37,722 nt of DNA from an uncultured Succinatimonas sp. (GCA_900317105.1 ONFP01000013.1:1-37722); one strand, 5' to 3'; numbered from the stretch's first letter, positions 22,836 through 32,716 are shown. The notes: generated by a model not told the origin, from the letters alone. Made by a program: numbers and translations.

Positions 22836-25004
22836 ATGGGGGAAGATAAAAGCTTTATTCCTAAATGTGAAGGCATCTCTCCATTAGATCAAGCCTTATC
22901 TTCTCCTAACTTTCCTTATTATGAGCATCTGAGAGCACAGCTCTGCTCATACCTTCCTCAAAACCTCATTGATCAGATTGACCGCTGTTTCTTTGTTGCT
23001 GATTTTGCCCATAAAGATCAGAAACGAGCCTCAGGCGAACCTTATATCATCCACCCAATTGCAGTAGCCACTGTAATTGCACAGCTGCATCTGGATGCCG
23101 ATTCAATTGAAGCTGCCCTGCTACATGATGTTGTTGAAGATACCATGGTCACCGAGCAGATGATTGAGGAAGAATTCGGTTCCACCGTGCGGGCACTGGT
23201 TCAAGGTGTAACCAAACTGGATAAACTTCGCTTCCAGGACTACAAGGAAGCACAGATGGAAAACTTTAGAAAAATGATTCTGGCCATGACCAAGGACATC
23301 AGAGTTATTCTTCTAAAGCTTGCAGACCGAACCCACAACATGAGAACTCTGGGTGCGCTAAGACCTGACAAACGCATTAGAATTGCAAAGGAAACACTGG
23401 ATGTGTTTGTGCCTATTGCCAACCGTCTGGGTATCTCCGAGATTCGTCAGGAACTTGAAGAGCTCTGCATGGCCTCCATCTATCCAACCAGATACAGAGT
23501 ACTTAAGGCAGCGGTTACCAGAGCCAGAAACAACCGTAAAGAGGTTGTTTCAAGTATGCTTACAGCCATCCGCAACCGTCTTAAGGAATCAAACATCGAA
23601 GCTCGAGTCTTAGGCAGAGAAAAACGCCTGTACTCCATCTACCGTAAAATGGTTCAGAAAGAACTGCAGTTCAGTGAAATCATGGACGTATACGGCTTTA
23701 GAATCATTCTGAAAGATGTTGATACCTGCTATCGTGTACTCGGTCAGATGCACAACCTCTTCAAGCCACGCCCAAACGGCTTTAAGGATTACATTGCCAT
23801 TCCTAAACTAAATGGCTATCAGTCACTGCATACCTCACTTATAGGTCCTCACGGTGTACCTATTGAGGTTCAGATCAGAACTGAATTCATGGATCAGATG
23901 GCTGCACGAGGTGTCGCCGCTCATTGGGCCTATAAGGAGAACGGTTCAAAATCAGTATCTACCGCCTCCCAGAAGAATGCACAGGACTGGATTAAGAATC
24001 TGATTGATCTGCAGCAGAGTGCAGGATCATCTCTCGAGTTCGTGGAGGATGTAAAGACCGACCTGTTCCCAGATTCAATCTTTGTATTTACCCCTGACGG
24101 CACTATCTACAATCTTCCTAAGGGGGCTACCCCTGTTGATTTTGCATATGCGCTGCATACAGATATCGGTCATCACTGTATCGGGGCCCGTGTAAATCAT
24201 CATGTATTCCCGCTTTCAAGAAGTCTGCAGTCAGGTCAGTCAGTTGAGATTATTACCTCCTCCCAAGCCTGCCCTAACGCTATATGGCTGTCTACTGTTG
24301 TAACCTCCAGAGCCCGCTCCTCAATCCGTCAGTACCTGAAGGGTCTTCGCTCACAGGAATGTCAGCTGATTGGACGCAGACTGCTGCAGAACGCTCTAAG
24401 ACCTACCAGAATCGAGTCACTAAGCGAAGAGCAGATCAAGAGCATTATCGAGAATTTCAACGAACCGGATCTTGAGACACTGTTTACCGATATTGCCATG
24501 GGTAATATTCTTACCGTGGCTGTGGTCAAGTTCCTCGATCCTGACTCTCACAAGCATCATGAGCTGCCTGTAAAGGGTACCGGCGGTCTGCCATTTACCT
24601 ATGCGCAGTGCTGTATGCCAATTCCAGGCGACAAGATTATTGCTCATATTGCCCAGGGTAGAGGTATCGTTATCCACAATATTAACTGTAAGAATATCCG
24701 TGAGAATGAAAGAGGCCCTGGCAAGACACTGAATGTAAGCTGGAATCTGCCTGTAACTGCCAATATGGAATTCAAGACCAGCCTCTTTATTGAACTTGAA
24801 AACAGACAGGGTATTCTTTCAGAGATTTCCAATGCCATTGATATTGCCGGCGCCAGAATCGAGAGTATTAATTCAGATCTTAAGGATGAAAAGACCTTTA
24901 TCATCAATCTAATCATCACAGTTCGTGACAGACAGCATCTTGCAGCTGTTCTGAGAAGAGTTAAAGCTGTTCCAAATGTGATCACTATCTATCGCAGACG
25001 ATAG
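22836..25004 (+). CDS. spoT: Bifunctional (p)ppGpp synthetase/hydrolase SpoT
   Basis: Sets the level of the alarmone (p)ppGpp under carbon and other stress. The 722-aa protein has the HD hydrolase domain with its metal-binding histidines (IIHP and LLHDVVEDT, about residues 68-100), the synthetase domain with YSIYRKM, KDYIAIPKLNGYQSLHT and AAHWAYKE (about 265-370), a TGS domain (VFTPDGTIYNLPKGATPVDF), a Cys-rich conserved domain (CCMPIPGDKI) and a C-terminal ACT domain. The intact HD residues set it apart from RelA. Slightly longer than the E. coli protein (702 aa). Confidence 0.96.
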   Translation: MGEDKSFIPKCEGISPLDQALSSPNFPYYEHLRAQLCSYLPQNLIDQIDRCFFVADFAHKDQKRASGEPYIIHPIAVATVIAQLHLDADSIEAALLHDVVEDTMVTEQMIEEEFGSTVRALVQGVTKLDKLRFQDYKEAQMENFRKMILAMTKDIRVILLKLADRTHNMRTLGALRPDKRIRIAKETLDVFVPIANRLGISEIRQELEELCMASIYPTRYRVLKAAVTRARNNRKEVVSSMLTAIRNRLKESNIEARVLGREKRLYSIYRKMVQKELQFSEIMDVYGFRIILKDVDTCYRVLGQMHNLFKPRPNGFKDYIAIPKLNGYQSLHTSLIGPHGVPIEVQIRTEFMDQMAARGVAAHWAYKENGSKSVSTASQKNAQDWIKNLIDLQQSAGSSLEFVEDVKTDLFPDSIFVFTPDGTIYNLPKGATPVDFAYALHTDIGHHCIGARVNHHVFPLSRSLQSGQSVEIITSSQACPNAIWLSTVVTSRARSSIRQYLKGLRSQECQLIGRRLLQNALRPTRIESLSEEQIKSIIENFNEPDLETLFTDIAMGNILTVAVVKFLDPDSHKHHELPVKGTGGLPFTYAQCCMPIPGDKIIAHIAQGRGIVIHNINCKNIRENERGPGKTLNVSWNLPVTANMEFKTSLFIELENRQGILSEISNAIDIAGARIESINSDLKDEKTFIINLIITVRDRQHLAAVLRRVKAVPNVITIYRRR

Positions 25005-25078
25005 GATCATTTTATATCACCTCGAATTTAGCTATATTTTATTAATAGATATGAATATTTAGCAGCTCGAGGCTCGAT

Positions 25079-26044
25079 ATGAAAAGAATCAAAGATGCCT
25101 TCATCAACACAGAAACCCTCAAAAAGGACCGTGAAGTACTTGAGAAATTCTACCTGTCCAATGTGGAAAATCTTTCTTTTACCAATCCTGAAGGTTTTGA
25201 AGTAACAGCATCCAGACTGATTGTTGAGAATCCTGTTGAAAGTCTGGTGATTATTCCTGGCCGAGGAGAGATTGCCCACAAGTTCTGCGAGCTGTTTTAT
25301 TCCCTATCCAAGCTGAAGGTTGCTGCAGTGGTTATCTTTGCCAGAGGTCAGGGCAACTCAACACGAGTTCTTGCGGACCGACAGAAATACCATATTGAGC
25401 ATTTTGAGGATTACGCCAAGGATGTAACCTTTGTACTGGACAAGCTTAATATCAGAGATTACAACCTTCTGGCCTTCTCCCTTGGTGGTCTGATTTCTCT
25501 GGATATTCTGAAGAATCAGGAAAACAAACCAAAGAGAATGTCCCTGATAGCTCCATATATCTGGCCTTATTTCAATATGTCCAAGGCCAATCTGTATTTC
25601 TTTATCTCCATGATGGATTCTCTGCCATTCACCAGAAATATGTACACTCCACATGGCTCAGAATACAAGAGACTGGAGTTTGAAGGCAATCATCATTCTC
25701 ATGATCCCGAGCGCTTCAACTACTACCACGATTACTTCGTAAAGCATCCGGTATACACCATCGGTGGACCAACCTTCCACTTTGTTAAGGAAGCCATGAA
25801 GAAACAGCTGGAGCTGTTTAAAGACAAGTTTGAATTTACTATTCCTGTCCTCTGCCAGAGTGCAGGCGATGACAAGGTGGTCTCAACTAAAGAAGCCCAG
25901 AGATTCTTTGAGAAACACGCCAATGATCCTGTACCACCTAAATTTGAAGTAATTGAGAATGCTTATCACGATATTATTAACGAAAGTGACGAATTTAGGA
26001 TAAAATCTTTAACCAAAGCTTTAGATTTTTTATTCAAAAATTAG
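25079..26044 (+). CDS. Alpha/beta hydrolase, lysophospholipase-like
   Basis: The 321-aa protein has an alpha/beta-hydrolase fold resembling PldB-type serine lysophospholipases. The nucleophile is Ser134 in AFSLGG; the first Gly of the usual GxSxG is Ala. The likely Asp is in AGDDKVVS (264 or 265) and the His is His297 in AYHDII. No signal peptide is present. GAGG precedes the ATG. It stands 12 bp before a G3E GTPase gene. Substrate unknown. Confidence 0.75.
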   Translation: MKRIKDAFINTETLKKDREVLEKFYLSNVENLSFTNPEGFEVTASRLIVENPVESLVIIPGRGEIAHKFCELFYSLSKLKVAAVVIFARGQGNSTRVLADRQKYHIEHFEDYAKDVTFVLDKLNIRDYNLLAFSLGGLISLDILKNQENKPKRMSLIAPYIWPYFNMSKANLYFFISMMDSLPFTRNMYTPHGSEYKRLEFEGNHHSHDPERFNYYHDYFVKHPVYTIGGPTFHFVKEAMKKQLELFKDKFEFTIPVLCQSAGDDKVVSTKEAQRFFEKHANDPVPPKFEVIENAYHDIINESDEFRIKSLTKALDFLFKN

Positions 26045-26056
26045 GAACTATATATA

Positions 26057-27205
26057 ATGTCAGATAATGCAGAGAATCCTGCAATCAATGACGAGAATAA
26101 AATTCCCGTTAATATCATTACAGGTTTTTTAGGAAGCGGTAAGACAACTTTATTAAATCACTGGGTAAATTCAGAAGACTTCAAAGATACTCTGGTTCTA
26201 ATCAATGAATTCGGAGATGTCGGTCTTGATCATGAGCTGGTTGAATCTGTTGATTCCTCAGTTGTTCTGCTACAGTCAGGCTGTATCTGCTGCTCACTTC
26301 AGGGCGCACTTGTAGACTCTCTTGCCACCAACTACATCAAAGCTCAGCGAGGAGAAATTCCTAAATTCAAACGAGTAATCATCGAGACCACCGGTCTAGC
26401 TGATCCATCTGGAGTTATCGGAACTCTAAACGGAGACGACTTCCTCTTAGACCATTACTATCACGATGGTACCGTTACCGTTCTTGACGGTATGTTTGTC
26501 CGTGATCAGTTAAAAAAGCAGTACGAGGCAGTTAAACAGATTGCTCTTGCTGATATTGTCATTGTAAGCAAGACTGATCTAATCGAATCAGACGAGCTTG
26601 ATGCCATCTATGAGATTACTGCCAAGATTAATCCTGCAGCCAAGGTATTCCCTGCTGTTAAAGGTAATATTTCTCCTAAGATCCTATTTGATATCGGACC
26701 TTATAAGAATGCGGATCAGGCATTTGACAAAAAGGTTACCTCCTGGCTGAACTTCAAGTCACCAAATCTGGCCTCCTCAATCAGACCTGCAACTGTAAAC
26801 TCTACTATTGGTGTATCTAAGCCAAAGATTATCGCTCATTCAGATATTGATTCCTTCTGTATGGAATTTGATGAGCCAATCGAAGCACTGGCCCTGCTTT
26901 CAGGCATCAGCACTGTTCAGGAACAGTATGGTGACTCCATCTTAAGAATTAAGGGCATCATTGATCTTAAGGACCAGGAGAAACCAATTGTGATCCATGG
27001 TGTTCAGGGCAATCTGTACCCTCTCTCAGAGCTTCACAGCTGGCCTAATGGAGAAAGACGCTCACAGCTTGTATTTATCTGCAGAGCAAGCGTAATGGAG
27101 CAGATTGAACATATGTTCAAGCAGATTATGGAGAATCCCGATTCTGCTGCAATTTCCTATTATCAGCAGATGATAGACGGGATTGAAAGAGCAGATGACT
27201 ATTAG
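26057..27205 (+). CDS. G3E-family GTPase (COG0523, CobW/YjiA-like metallochaperone)
   Basis: The 382-aa protein has the P-loop GFLGSGKTT (23-31) and the metal-binding CXCC motif GCICC with Cys76, Cys78 and Cys79, then an ETTGLADPS switch and SKTDL as G4. A C-terminal CobW-C-like domain follows. The family inserts or stores metals, often zinc, in target proteins. There is no B12 gene or Zur-like site nearby, so the metal and client are unknown. It is probably co-transcribed with the hydrolase upstream. Confidence 0.85.
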   Translation: MSDNAENPAINDENKIPVNIITGFLGSGKTTLLNHWVNSEDFKDTLVLINEFGDVGLDHELVESVDSSVVLLQSGCICCSLQGALVDSLATNYIKAQRGEIPKFKRVIIETTGLADPSGVIGTLNGDDFLLDHYYHDGTVTVLDGMFVRDQLKKQYEAVKQIALADIVIVSKTDLIESDELDAIYEITAKINPAAKVFPAVKGNISPKILFDIGPYKNADQAFDKKVTSWLNFKSPNLASSIRPATVNSTIGVSKPKIIAHSDIDSFCMEFDEPIEALALLSGISTVQEQYGDSILRIKGIIDLKDQEKPIVIHGVQGNLYPLSELHSWPNGERRSQLVFICRASVMEQIEHMFKQIMENPDSAAISYYQQMIDGIERADDY

Positions 27206-27235
27206 TGGTTCGTTTTTACACTAACAATCTGCTTT

Positions 27236-27270
27236 AAGGCCTGGTTAATCCAGGCCTTGTTGATCTTTTT
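27236..27270 (+). terminator. Intrinsic terminator after the G3E GTPase
   Basis: AAGGCCTGG (27236-27244) pairs perfectly with CCAGGCCTT (27250-27258) around a 5-nt loop; a T-run follows after GTTGATC. Confidence 0.75.
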
Positions 27271-27289
27271 AAGTCTTTAAGACACTCAT

Positions 27290-27315
27290 AAAAAAAATCT
27301 CCCACATGTGGGAGA
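27290..27315 (-). terminator. Intrinsic terminator of the OmpA-family gene
   Basis: A perfect palindrome TCTCCCACATGTGGGAGA (27298-27315) is followed on the minus strand by a run of T. It lies 21 bp after the stop codon of the OmpA-family gene. Confidence 0.88.
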
Positions 27316-27336
27316 CTTTCCTTTGAAGAGTAATTA

Positions 27337-28332
27337 TTACTGCTTCTGAACCTTGGTGGTATCGCCAGTAACAACAACCTCTACACGACGGTCAGCTGCT
27401 AAGCAGTCGATAAGTGCCTTGCGGCCCTGTACTGAGTTGCACTTGTCACCAGTTACAGGATTTGACTTACCACGACCCTCTGATGCCTTCAGAGTGGTTA
27501 CGCCGTTGTTCTGTAATTCAGCAGCAACTGCGTCAGCACGCTTCTGAGATAGCTTATTGTTGTAAGCGTCTGAACCGATACGGTCGGTGTAACCGTAAAC
27601 TTCGAACTCGGTGTTCTGTAGGTTGCTTGAAGAATTTACAACCTCAGCAACAGCCTGCTTGCCTTCAGCTGATAGGTTTGAACCATCGAATGGGAATAGG
27701 ATACCAGCGTCTAAGGTGTGGTTCTCAGTTACACGAACAGTCTTCTGAGCTGGAGCTACAGGAGCAGGAGCAGCCTTCTTAGCACCGAAGGTGTACTGTA
27801 CGCCAACGTAGAACATACCATTATCAATACGAGCGCCATCACGCTTCATGTTTCTGTAGAAGAAATCATAACCGCCACGGATAGCAAGATTGTCGTTTAA
27901 TGCATACTGAGCACCAATACCTGCTACAAATCCTAGCTTGTGGTGAGTCTCACCGAAAACTGATGACCAGTTAGCAGTAGGACCAACCTTGAAGAAAACA
28001 TCTGAACCGGTGTTGTCTAGAGGATAAGCGAATCTGCCGTAAACTTCAGCGATATTGCTGTGGTAACCAGATCTGTTATCATCAGCGGAAATGTGCTGTC
28101 TTCCAGTGTAATCATAGCCAGCACCTAAACCGAACCAGTTGGTGAAGTTGTATTCACCGTTTAGCTTTAAGCCGAAGCCTTCCTTCTCGAAGTCAGCACC
28201 ATCGAAGTTGTGGTCAAAACCACGAACATAGCCAGCAGCACCACCAACACTGAAAGTATCACTAACAGCAGCGTTTGCTGCGAAAGAAGCAGTTGCACAA
28301 GCAACAGCTAAAGCTAATAACTTAGTCTTCAT
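27337..28332 (-). CDS. OmpA-family outer-membrane protein
   Basis: A 331-aa protein with a Sec signal peptide (cleavage after Ala-Asn-Ala near 21-22), an N-terminal beta-barrel of about 165 residues with alternating aromatic strands, an Ala/Pro-rich hinge (KKAAPAPVAPAQ) and a C-terminal OmpA domain that binds peptidoglycan. The domain shows TDRIGSDAYNNKLSQKRAD, whose Asp and Arg hold diaminopimelate, and two Cys (CNSVQ and DCLAADRR) as in the disulfide of E. coli OmpA. A good AAAGGA site precedes the ATG. It tethers the outer membrane to the wall. Codon use looks biased, as in highly expressed genes. Confidence 0.93.
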   Translation of the reverse strand: MKTKLLALAVACATASFAANAAVSDTFSVGGAAGYVRGFDHNFDGADFEKEGFGLKLNGEYNFTNWFGLGAGYDYTGRQHISADDNRSGYHSNIAEVYGRFAYPLDNTGSDVFFKVGPTANWSSVFGETHHKLGFVAGIGAQYALNDNLAIRGGYDFFYRNMKRDGARIDNGMFYVGVQYTFGAKKAAPAPVAPAQKTVRVTENHTLDAGILFPFDGSNLSAEGKQAVAEVVNSSSNLQNTEFEVYGYTDRIGSDAYNNKLSQKRADAVAAELQNNGVTTLKASEGRGKSNPVTGDKCNSVQGRKALIDCLAADRRVEVVVTGDTTKVQKQ

Positions 28333-28578
28333 AATATATTTCCTTTTTTAAAAAGTAATTCTTTGGGAGGTAATTTGACATACTAAACTTAGATGAAGAT
28401 TAGATGATCTACCTCACATTAAATTCGGAAAAATTTTAACACTTTTATTGATTAATAGAATAACAGAATGTTATTTTTTTTCATTAACATACAGTTGTAT
28501 AAAAAAAGTACGTGAAAATTAAGTAGATAGTGAATAATTCAGGAATAAAGAGTGAAAAAAGGAAAGACTACTTTTTGG
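28333..28578 (-). other. OmpA-family gene upstream region
   Basis: An AT-rich stretch with no supportable gene. GAGGTA (28368-28373) and TACCTC (28410-28415) form an inverted repeat that could fold the ompA-like 5' leader. A weak hairpin with T-run lies at 28459-28481 on the plus strand. No sharp promoter could be fixed. Confidence 0.3.
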
Positions 28579-28579
28579 G

Positions 28580-28608
28580 CAATAAAAAACCCAGCCGAAG
28601 CTGAGTTT
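28580..28608 (-). terminator. Intrinsic terminator of rpmB-rpmG
   Basis: On the minus strand AAACTCAGC pairs with GCTGGGTTT around a TTCG tetraloop (28587-28608), with one G-U pair, followed by a T-run. It lies 38 bp after the rpmG stop. Confidence 0.88.
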
Positions 28609-28646
28609 TTAAAATAAACTTTTGCAAAAGTCCATCAGAAACAAGA

Positions 28647-28817
28647 TTATTTAATCTTGCCTTCCTTGTATAAAACATGCTGACGAACAACTGGATCATA
28701 CTTCATCATTTCCATCTTACCTGGGGTGGTACGACGGTTCTTGTCAGTAGTATAAAAGTGACCAGTACCTGCAGTTGAATTTAAACGGATCTTCTCACGA
28801 CCGCCTTTTTTAGCCAT
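28647..28817 (-). CDS. rpmG: 50S ribosomal protein L33
   Basis: A 56-aa protein that starts [20 protein letters not shown] and ends LYKEGKIK, a clear match to bacterial L33. It has no Cys pairs, so it is the zinc-free (C-) form. It lies 11 bp after rpmB with a ribosome site (AAGGAG type) before its ATG. The pair is divergent from coaBC, as in E. coli. Confidence 0.95.
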   Translation of the reverse strand: MAKKGGREKIRLNSTAGTGHFYTTDKNRRTTPGKMEMMKYDPVVRQHVLYKEGKIK

Positions 28818-28828
28818 TTTTGACTCCT

Positions 28829-29065
28829 TTAAACTCTAACGCCGTTTGCACGCATATCAGCAAGAACAGAATCAATACCGCACTTGTCAATAATACGCAT
28901 AGCCTTAGTGGTGACACGCAGTCTTACGAAGCGGCCTTCACTCTCAACCCAGAAACGGTGATACTTTAAGTTAGGTAGAAAACGACGCTTAGCCGCATTC
29001 TTTGCGTGGGAACGGTGGTTACCCACTGCTGGGCGCTTGCCCGTAACTTGGCAAACTCTGGACAT
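28829..29065 (-). CDS. rpmB: 50S ribosomal protein L28
   Basis: A 78-aa protein starting [20 protein letters not shown], the L28 signature, with the usual [12 protein letters not shown] block. First gene of the rpmB-rpmG pair. Its leader on the minus strand holds a perfect small hairpin (TCAGC 29122-29118 with GCTGA 29112-29108) and a T-rich stretch, which could serve in feedback control; that is only a guess. Confidence 0.96.
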   Translation of the reverse strand: MSRVCQVTGKRPAVGNHRSHAKNAAKRRFLPNLKYHRFWVESEGRFVRLRVTTKAMRIIDKCGIDSVLADMRANGVRV

Positions 29066-29393
29066 GTTAGTTCACACTCCAAAAAAATAAAAAAATCAAT
29101 CAAACAATCAGCTAGAAGCTGAATTAGATTAATAGGTCAAAACAAAAGTTCACGTATTCTAACACAAAAGAAGACTATATCTCAAAAATTTTTAATTTTT
29201 AAGACAACTTTAATTATGAATACGCACTTTAATCGAGGAGATTAATCCTCTAAGGTTTCGTGGTAATTGCGTATTATATAATATTAATACAACACAGATC
29301 AATCATGAAAATTAATAGCAATTATATTGGATTAATATGTTTTATAATCTGAGAGTTAGAAGAAAAAAAATTAATAATAAGGAGATGCTTAAA
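29066..29393. other. Divergent promoter region between rpmB and coaBC
   Basis: Beyond the rpmB leader hairpin there is a GAGGA-GATTAA-TCCTC hairpin near 29235-29250 and a TATAAT at 29277-29282 on the plus strand, which probably belongs to the coaBC promoter; its -35 is poor. No gene is supported here. Confidence 0.45.
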
Positions 29394-30713
29394 ATGGGAA
29401 CCCAGGTAAAAGATCGCAAGATTATTCTCGGAGTTACAGGTGGAATCGCTGCATATAAAGCATGTATCCTTTGCCGTCTTTTAGTTAAAAACGGCGCCCA
29501 GGTATTCGTGGTGATGACACCTGCCGCCGCAAAACTTGTCGGCAAGGAAACCTTTGAGGCACTGTCAGGTCATCCGGTTTCAATTGAAATCTTTGACAGA
29601 ACAGAAGATATCTCTCATATTGCCCTGGCAACCAACGCCGATATGGTGATTATCGCACCTGCAACCGCAAATACCATTGCCAAGATTGCAGCAGGTATGG
29701 CAGACAATATGCTTACTGCCGTCACCCTTGCCGCTACATGTCCAGTAGCCGTTGCGCCTGCAATGAACACAAATATGTACAACAATCCTGCCACACAGGA
29801 AAACCTTCAGACTCTAATAAGACGTGGAATTTATGTAATCTCCCCTGCTGAGGGAGAACTTGCCTGCGGTGTAAGCGGCACCGGAAGAATGAAAGAGCCA
29901 GAGGATCTGTTTGAGGATATCTGTGCAATTCTTTCCAACAGACTAGAGAACAAGACTGTTCAGGGCCAGCTTGAGAATCATCAGGGCAGACTACCTTCCC
30001 CTGTTAAGCCATTAGAGCTAACCCAGACCAGACTTCTTCCAAAAGCCTTTGGTGCAGGTTATAAGGTTGTAATAACTGCAGGACCTACTGTTGAAGATCT
30101 TGATCCTGTACGTTTCATCTCCAACAACTCATCAGGAAAAATGGGCTATGCTATCGCTCAGGCTGCTGCTGCCCTCGGTGCCGAGGTAACTCTGATCTCA
30201 GGTCCTGTAAACCTTGATGCTCCTAAGGGAGTTCGCAGGATTGATGTTAAGAGTGCAGCCCAGATGCTGCATGCCGTTGAGGATTACATTAAATCAGCTG
30301 ATATCTTCATCGGCTGTGCCGCTGTTGCTGATTTCAGAGCAGAGACAATCTCTCCTGTTAAAATCAAGAAATCAGAGGATGCTGATACTCTGACCATCAA
30401 ACTGGTTAAGAATCCTGATATTGTTGCAACTGTCGGTAAACTTGAAACCAACAGACCATTTACTGTAGGATTTGCAGCCGAAACCAATAATCTTCATGAT
30501 TTTGCCCGTGCAAAACTAGAAAAGAAGCATCTTGATATGATTGTTCTCAATGATGTTTCCAATAAGGCTATTGGATTTAACAGCGATGATAATGAAGTTA
30601 CTGTATTTGATAAGGACGGACAGGTTGCTCACTTTGATAAACAGCCTAAACCTGTTATCGCACAGTATCTGATGGAATTAATCTTTAAATCAGCAAAAAA
30701 GAAAAACAGTTAA
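29394..30713 (+). CDS. coaBC: Bifunctional phosphopantothenoylcysteine decarboxylase/synthase
   Basis: Two steps of coenzyme A synthesis: CoaB joins cysteine to 4'-phosphopantothenate with CTP, CoaC decarboxylates the product with FMN. The 439-aa protein has the CoaC flavin domain (GVTGGIAAYKA near the start, PAMNTNMY, SGTGRM) and then the CoaB domain (ITAGPTVEDLDPVRFISN, NNSSGKMGYAIA, KKHLDMIVLND). I place the start at 29394 because AAGGAG lies 9 nt upstream; an in-frame ATG at 29337 would add 19 residues of unlikely sequence without a ribosome site. It overlaps dut by one base. Confidence 0.94.
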   Translation: MGTQVKDRKIILGVTGGIAAYKACILCRLLVKNGAQVFVVMTPAAAKLVGKETFEALSGHPVSIEIFDRTEDISHIALATNADMVIIAPATANTIAKIAAGMADNMLTAVTLAATCPVAVAPAMNTNMYNNPATQENLQTLIRRGIYVISPAEGELACGVSGTGRMKEPEDLFEDICAILSNRLENKTVQGQLENHQGRLPSPVKPLELTQTRLLPKAFGAGYKVVITAGPTVEDLDPVRFISNNSSGKMGYAIAQAAAALGAEVTLISGPVNLDAPKGVRRIDVKSAAQMLHAVEDYIKSADIFIGCAAVADFRAETISPVKIKKSEDADTLTIKLVKNPDIVATVGKLETNRPFTVGFAAETNNLHDFARAKLEKKHLDMIVLNDVSNKAIGFNSDDNEVTVFDKDGQVAHFDKQPKPVIAQYLMELIFKSAKKKNS

Positions 30714-31171
30714 TGCTAAATATAAAAGTTAAGATTCTAGATAAAAGGTTAGGAAAGGATTTCCCTCTTCCAGGTTATGAAACTCCAATGTCTGCCGGCA
30801 TGGATTTAAGAGCTATGGAAAAGGAGGATTTCATCCTGAATCCAGGAGAGGTGAGACTTGTCAGCAGCGGAATTGCTATGCATATTGCAGACAAGAACGT
30901 TACTGCGCTTATCGTTCCTCGTTCAGGTCTTGGCTACAAGCATGGAATCGTACTTTCAAATCTTACCGGAGTAATTGATGCAGACTATCAGGGACCTCTG
31001 ATGATGCCTCTGTGGAATCACTCTGACAAGCCATTTAAGATCTGTGTAGGCGACAGAGTTGCTCAGATGCTTTTCGTGCCTGTACTACACGCCAACTTCG
31101 AAGTTACCGAGGAGTTTGAAGAAACCTCCGAACGTGGTGAAGAAGGCTTTGGCTCAACCGGTAAAAACTAG
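30713..31171 (+). CDS. dut: dUTP diphosphatase (dUTPase)
   Basis: Splits dUTP to dUMP and diphosphate, keeping uracil out of DNA and feeding thymidylate synthesis. The 152-aa protein shows the five trimeric-dUTPase motifs, including MSAGMDLRA, PRSGLGYKHGI, GVIDADYQG, GDRVAQM and the C-terminal GEEGFGSTG arm. Its start codon overlaps the coaBC stop, giving translational coupling; the coaBC-dut order is the standard gammaproteobacterial one. Confidence 0.96.
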   Translation: MLNIKVKILDKRLGKDFPLPGYETPMSAGMDLRAMEKEDFILNPGEVRLVSSGIAMHIADKNVTALIVPRSGLGYKHGIVLSNLTGVIDADYQGPLMMPLWNHSDKPFKICVGDRVAQMLFVPVLHANFEVTEEFEETSERGEEGFGSTGKN

Positions 31172-31186
31172 AATCACAAGAAAAAC

Positions 31187-31225
31187 AAAAGCCTGAGAGT
31201 TTTTTATAAACTTTCAGGCTTTTTC
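31187..31225. terminator. Bidirectional terminator between dut and argH
   Basis: AAAGCCTGA and TCAGGCTTT form a strong stem with a further AGTTT / AAACT extension. It has A-rich sequence on the left and T-rich sequence on the right, so it can end both dut (+) and argH (-). Confidence 0.88.
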
Positions 31226-31243
31226 TCATCCTACGAATTAAGA

Positions 31244-32623
31244 TTATCTGTTCTCAAGATATTCCTTCATTCTCTTGATTTCCAAAGCGCTCTGAGCAGG
31301 AGCAACACCACCAATGATATCTCTCTTGGCCAGGATGTTCTCAAGCTGCAGACAAGGATAAACATCATCAGAGATTACATCTGAGTATTCCTTGAACTCT
31401 GCTACGCTTAAATCTTCCAGAGCCTTGTCCTTTGAAATTGCATACAGTACAATTCTGCCGACAATAGAGTGAGCCTCACGGAAAGGAACATTCTTTGATA
31501 CCAGGTAGTCAGCCAGCTCAGTTGCATTTGAATAACCGCCCTTGGCTGCATCGATAGCATTCTGCTTGTTAAGCTTGATGCCTTCAAAGACTAAGGCTGC
31601 CATATCCAGACTGTCAATCCAGGTATCAATAGCATCAAACAGACGCTCCTTATCCTCCTGAAGATCCTTATCATAGGCTAAAGGCAAAGCCTTGGTGGTA
31701 ACCAGCATACCGGTCAGGGCACCAACCACTCTGCCGCACTTGCCGCGGATAAGTTCAAGAGCATCAGGATTCTTCTTCTGAGGCATTAATGAGGAGCCTG
31801 AGGTTACTTTGTCAGACAGTTCAACAAACTTGGCTTCACCTGAATTGTAAATAATCAGATCCTCTGCCAGTCTTGAAAGATGAACCATGGAAATGCTTGC
31901 ACAGGATAGAAGCTCCATTACATGATCTCTGTCTGATACACCATCCAGACTGTTTCTGGTAGCACACTTAAAGCCTAAAGCCTGAGCCAGGGCATCTCTG
32001 TCAATGTTATAGGCAGTGCCAGCAAGAGCAGCTGAACCTAATGGACAGGTTGACAGAAGCTCCTTGGCATTTAAAAGTCTCAGATAATCTCTTTCAAACA
32101 TCTGGATGTAGGCTAAAATCCAGTGAGTAAAGGTAACAGGCTGAGCTCTCTGCAGATGTGTATAACCAGGGAAGATACTGCCCTGATTTTCCTCTGCAAC
32201 CTTTAATAACTGTTTCTGAAGCTTGTCAATTGATGACAGAACATGATCACAGGCTTTCATGCACCACAGTTTTAAATCAACTGCTACCTGATCATTACGG
32301 CTTCTGCCGGTATGCAGTTTCTTACCTAGATTGCCAACTTTTTCAATCAGACGACGCTCAACATAGGAATGAATATCCTCATCATCACACTTGGCAATCT
32401 CATCAAGATTCTCGCTGACTTCTGCGTACAGTTCCTCTAAAGCCTTTTTAAGGTCTTTGTTTTCCTGCTCAGTAAGCACACCAGCACTGTAAATTGCATC
32501 AGCCCATGCAATTGACCCCTCAATATCCTCAAGAGCAAGTCTGTAGTCAAATTTCAGAGAATCGTTGTAATCCTTGAATCTCTGATCAGGTCCCTGGGTA
32601 AATCTTCCGCCCCATAAAGCCAT
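31244..32623 (-). CDS. argH: Argininosuccinate lyase
   Basis: Last step of arginine synthesis: argininosuccinate to arginine and fumarate. The 459-aa protein has the fumarase/aspartase-family signature [13 protein letters not shown] and the [10 protein letters not shown] and [11 protein letters not shown] blocks that form the active site. The start at 32623 follows GAGG at 7 nt; a longer frame up to 32665 is rejected because it lacks a site and begins with unlike sequence. It is the most distal of argF-argG-argH on the minus strand and is separated from argG by a terminator-like hairpin. Confidence 0.95.
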   Translation of the reverse strand: MALWGGRFTQGPDQRFKDYNDSLKFDYRLALEDIEGSIAWADAIYSAGVLTEQENKDLKKALEELYAEVSENLDEIAKCDDEDIHSYVERRLIEKVGNLGKKLHTGRSRNDQVAVDLKLWCMKACDHVLSSIDKLQKQLLKVAEENQGSIFPGYTHLQRAQPVTFTHWILAYIQMFERDYLRLLNAKELLSTCPLGSAALAGTAYNIDRDALAQALGFKCATRNSLDGVSDRDHVMELLSCASISMVHLSRLAEDLIIYNSGEAKFVELSDKVTSGSSLMPQKKNPDALELIRGKCGRVVGALTGMLVTTKALPLAYDKDLQEDKERLFDAIDTWIDSLDMAALVFEGIKLNKQNAIDAAKGGYSNATELADYLVSKNVPFREAHSIVGRIVLYAISKDKALEDLSVAEFKEYSDVISDDVYPCLQLENILAKRDIIGGVAPAQSALEIKRMKEYLENR

Positions 32624-32663
32624 ATATACCTCGACTTTATTATTAAATACGTTAAAACTATAC

Positions 32664-32698
32664 AAAATACGGCTCAGAGATCACTCCCTGAACCGCAT
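32664..32698 (-). terminator. Terminator-like hairpin between argG and argH
   Basis: On the minus strand ATGCGGTTCAG (32698-32688) pairs over all 11 positions, two of them G-U, with CTGAGCCGTAT (32678-32668), followed by TTTTG. It lies within the 93-bp argG-argH gap, so it may lower readthrough into argH rather than block it. Confidence 0.6.
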
Positions 32699-32716
32699 TC
32701 TACCTAAGCAGAAAGA

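Noticed and set aside
28375-28481. A plus-strand transcript (TTGACA to a weak hairpin with T-run) upstream of the OmpA-family gene
   Set aside because: The -10 at the right spacing is only GATTAG and the hairpin is short; not enough to call a small RNA.
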